From: Planotetraspora silvatica
GTDB taxonomy: Bacteria > Actinomycetota > Actinomycetes > Streptosporangiales > Streptosporangiaceae
Assembly (NCBI RefSeq): GCF_016863315.1
Contig: NZ_BOOQ01000030.1
Span: 62,001-126,000 of the forward strand
Reading direction: 5' to 3'
DNA: 64,000 nucleotides
The position numbers and the translations under genes were made by a program. The notes below the pieces were generated by a model that was not told the origin of the DNA, did no database searches, and worked only from the letters and a program-made list of their open reading frames with translations. Positions 62,380 through 64,000 of this stretch are shown here, in pieces; position 1 is the first letter of the stretch; each line of letters opens with the position of its first letter.

Positions 62380-63807
62380 TCAGTCGACGCGCGTGGCGAA
62401 GAATTCTTCGACCGTCTTGCGGGACTGGGTGTTGACGCCGGCGTAGACGGTGGGATCCACCGTGAAGTCGAGCAGCCCCATGCTTTCGCCGGTGGCCGGG
62501 TCCGTGGTGCCGATGACGATGATCCGGTCGACGTCCGAGGTCGTCGCGGACACCTGGCTTCCGCCGGTGCCCATGAGAAAGCCCATCGGATACGCGGAGA
62601 AATAGCCGAGAATGCTGTTGATCTCCGTCCGGCCCTCGGCGCCCACCATGAGGCCCAGCGTGTGCTCCTGGCCTCCGGCGAGCTCGTCGAAGGCCCCGAC
62701 GGGGATGTTGTTGAGGAGACCCCCGTCCACCCACACCCCCTTGAGGGGATGCTCGGGGGTCGTCTCGCCGGGGTTGATCACCGTCTTGAGGTCGGCGTCG
62801 TCCTTGATGACCATCGGCTTGAAGATCATGGGAAGGCTCATCGAGATCCGTACGGCATCCACGACGCGGAAGTTCGGCGTCGTGTCAGCGGAGAAGATGT
62901 GGCTCTTCTGGGTCTCCAGGTTCGTTCCGGTCACGGCGAGCCGGGTGCCGAAGATCTGCAGGTGCTGCCGGAAGGTGATCTCGCTCGTCTGCACCATGGT
63001 TCCGGTCGGCGCGTCGTAGAACGACTGCCCGGTGCCGGAGACGACTGCGCCACCTGGGCCGTACCGGCCCGCCGCCGTGTTCGTGAGCCGGTAGCGGGGA
63101 TCCGCCCGCATCATCCGTTCGGCGGCGAGAGAGATGTAGCGTGCGAAGAACCTGCGGATCTCGAGGCCGGGGAAGATGCCGTAGTCGGCCACCACGGACG
63201 CGGCGAGCTTACCTGTGGGCACATTGGCGAAGACCTTCTCGGCCGCCTTTTCGGGGAAGTCCACCAGAAGACTGAGGTAGAACGTCCACATCGTCGCCAG
63301 GAACGATCCCTGGACATTCGTCGCCCACTCCGCGAACCGGGCATACCTGAGGGGAGCGGTCCCCGTCAGCGCGTTGAGGACCTTTCCCGCCGTCGTCGCG
63401 CTGACCTCCTCGACGAAGCCGGCCATGTCGTACGTCGTGTAGTCGACCCGGAATCCGCCGACATGCGGGTTCAGGCCGGGCGTGACGTCGTCGAAGAACG
63501 CGTCGAAGTCGTTGGCCTTGAGGATGTGCTCCACTTCGGCCGGGGTGTAGCCGAGAGACAGGAAGAGCGCGTTGATCGCGCCCGCCGAGGCGCCCGAGAT
63601 GCCTTTGATCTGTCCCCGGATCCGCCAGTCGATGCCGGTGAAGTACCCGGTCAGGCTCGACTGCGGGGCCAGGCTCGCCCGCCGCGGGTCGTACTGGAGC
63701 ACACCGAGGGACTCGAGGGCGGTGAGGGCGCCGGGGTAGGCGTTGCCCGCACCGCCCCCGCCTTCGAACGACAGGTAGTTGATCTGGCTCTTGACCAGCC
63801 GCCTCAT
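62380..63807 (-). CDS. Patatin-like phospholipase
   Basis: The protein is 475 residues from ATG 63807. Patatin features: oxyanion segment SFEGGGGAGNAYPGAL, nucleophile elbow GISGASAGAI with Ser74 in G-A-S-A-G, and the dyad Asp in GVWVDGGLLNNIPVGAF. It should hydrolyse acyl esters of phospholipids. There is no signal peptide, so it is probably cytoplasmic or exported by another route. The insert between the Ser and Asp blocks is long (about 290 residues), larger than in minimal patatins. Its start lies 27 bases after the stop of the upstream gene, suggesting an operon. Confidence 0.92.
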   Translation of the reverse strand: MRRLVKSQINYLSFEGGGGAGNAYPGALTALESLGVLQYDPRRASLAPQSSLTGYFTGIDWRIRGQIKGISGASAGAINALFLSLGYTPAEVEHILKANDFDAFFDDVTPGLNPHVGGFRVDYTTYDMAGFVEEVSATTAGKVLNALTGTAPLRYARFAEWATNVQGSFLATMWTFYLSLLVDFPEKAAEKVFANVPTGKLAASVVADYGIFPGLEIRRFFARYISLAAERMMRADPRYRLTNTAAGRYGPGGAVVSGTGQSFYDAPTGTMVQTSEITFRQHLQIFGTRLAVTGTNLETQKSHIFSADTTPNFRVVDAVRISMSLPMIFKPMVIKDDADLKTVINPGETTPEHPLKGVWVDGGLLNNIPVGAFDELAGGQEHTLGLMVGAEGRTEINSILGYFSAYPMGFLMGTGGSQVSATTSDVDRIIVIGTTDPATGESMGLLDFTVDPTVYAGVNTQSRKTVEEFFATRVD

Positions 63808-63834
63808 CGGCGTCGCGATTCTCGGCCGGCCGTC

Positions 63835-64000
63835 TCAGGGGGCACCGGTCGTCCAGTCCGGGAGCGTGCTGTCGGACTTCAGGTAGACCAGCGTGGTCGG
63901 GATGGTCACATCCCACGGCTCCCCGTACGCCGTCCGGCCCTCCGTCGCGTCGGCGAGTTCCGCGGCGATCGAGACGTAGAGGGGGTCGTCGATGGTCGGC
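63835..64000 (-). CDS. C-terminal end of an unidentified protein, 5' part outside the window
   Basis: The minus-strand frame is open to the window edge and ends in TGA at 63835. The 54 visible codons include DDPLYVSIAAELADATEGRT, EPWDVTIPTTLVYLKSDSTL and PDWT. No family was recognised. Codon use is that of a real gene, and the stop precedes the patatin gene by 27 bases, so the two are probably co-transcribed. Confidence 0.65.
   Translation of the reverse strand, partial: PTIDDPLYVSIAAELADATEGRTAYGEPWDVTIPTTLVYLKSDSTLPDWTTGAP

Overview
The window is 64 kb of very G+C-rich DNA with the codon bias, GTG/TTG starts and gene content of a filamentous actinomycete. Large NB-ARC/TPR (STAND) regulators, MmyB-type XRE regulators, a SpoIIE-type PP2C phosphatase, secreted multidomain glycoside hydrolases, a rifamycin phosphotransferase preceded by a rifamycin-associated element (RAE), and a c-di-AMP (ydaO-type) leader before a cell-wall hydrolase point to the Streptosporangiales/Streptomyces side of the phylum. 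The genus cannot be fixed from the sequence. No rRNA, tRNA, intact insertion sequence or CRISPR array is visible. The content is that of an accessory chromosomal region: sensing, efflux, drug inactivation and secreted hydrolases, with many truncated gene remnants between intact genes.

Layout. 0-3.7 kb: a GH2 glycosidase carrying two phase-shifted discoidin repeats, then a GNAT acetyltransferase. 3.7-9 kb: a DUF4331 tail remnant, an orphan sensor histidine kinase, a receptor Ser/Thr kinase with a duplicated ectodomain, and LtrA. 9-19.2 kb: a frameshifted NB-ARC/TPR gene, a thioesterase tail, dihydrolipoyl dehydrogenase, a secreted M1 peptidase, an ABC exporter and an XRE-NB-ARC-TPR regulator. 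19.3-23.9 kb: a small membrane protein, then a minus-strand MFS-YceI-MarR set with a paired palindromic operator; both the MFS protein and the YceI protein carry carboxypeptidase-regulatory-like domains. 23.9-29 kb: an ABC-2 exporter and a response regulator flanked by two places where the 5' halves of divergent gene pairs have been lost, then a degenerate integrase. 29-36 kb: MFS, aldo/keto reductase, a TetX-like monooxygenase plus MFS exporter with divergent TetR and operator, and an XRE regulator. 36-42 kb: a TPR-like protein, a membrane-anchored unknown, RAE-rph, and a SUKH (SMI1/KNR4) protein. 42-49.4 kb: a methyltransferase remnant, a NB-ARC protein with eight 42-residue TPRs, a truncated SAVED-domain (CBASS-type) remnant, a TetR-ABC operon, and a slipin fragment. 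49.4-57 kb: a repeat-rich intergenic stretch, a 1,326-residue secreted GH95-like enzyme, a phosphotransferase, an amidohydrolase remnant and an RsbU-type phosphatase. 57-64 kb: an AI-2E-family transporter, a secreted alpha/beta hydrolase, a six-unit 53-bp repeat array, a c-di-AMP riboswitch driving a GH25 lysozyme, a patatin phospholipase and the end of an unidentified gene.

The genes fall into small regulator-plus-effector cassettes, not one pathway: MarR/MFS/YceI, TetR/TetX-like/MFS, TetR/ABC, RR/ABC, RAE/rph. Most exporters and drug-modifying enzymes have an adjacent repressor or an operator-like palindrome. About nine gene remnants in 64 kb, three of them missing the start of a gene whose neighbour is divergent, indicate repeated deletion in this region.

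The most unusual DNA signal is at 61,007-61,322: six units of exactly 53 bp, three on one strand and three on the other, mirror-symmetric, in the divergent promoter region between the secreted hydrolase and the lysozyme leader.
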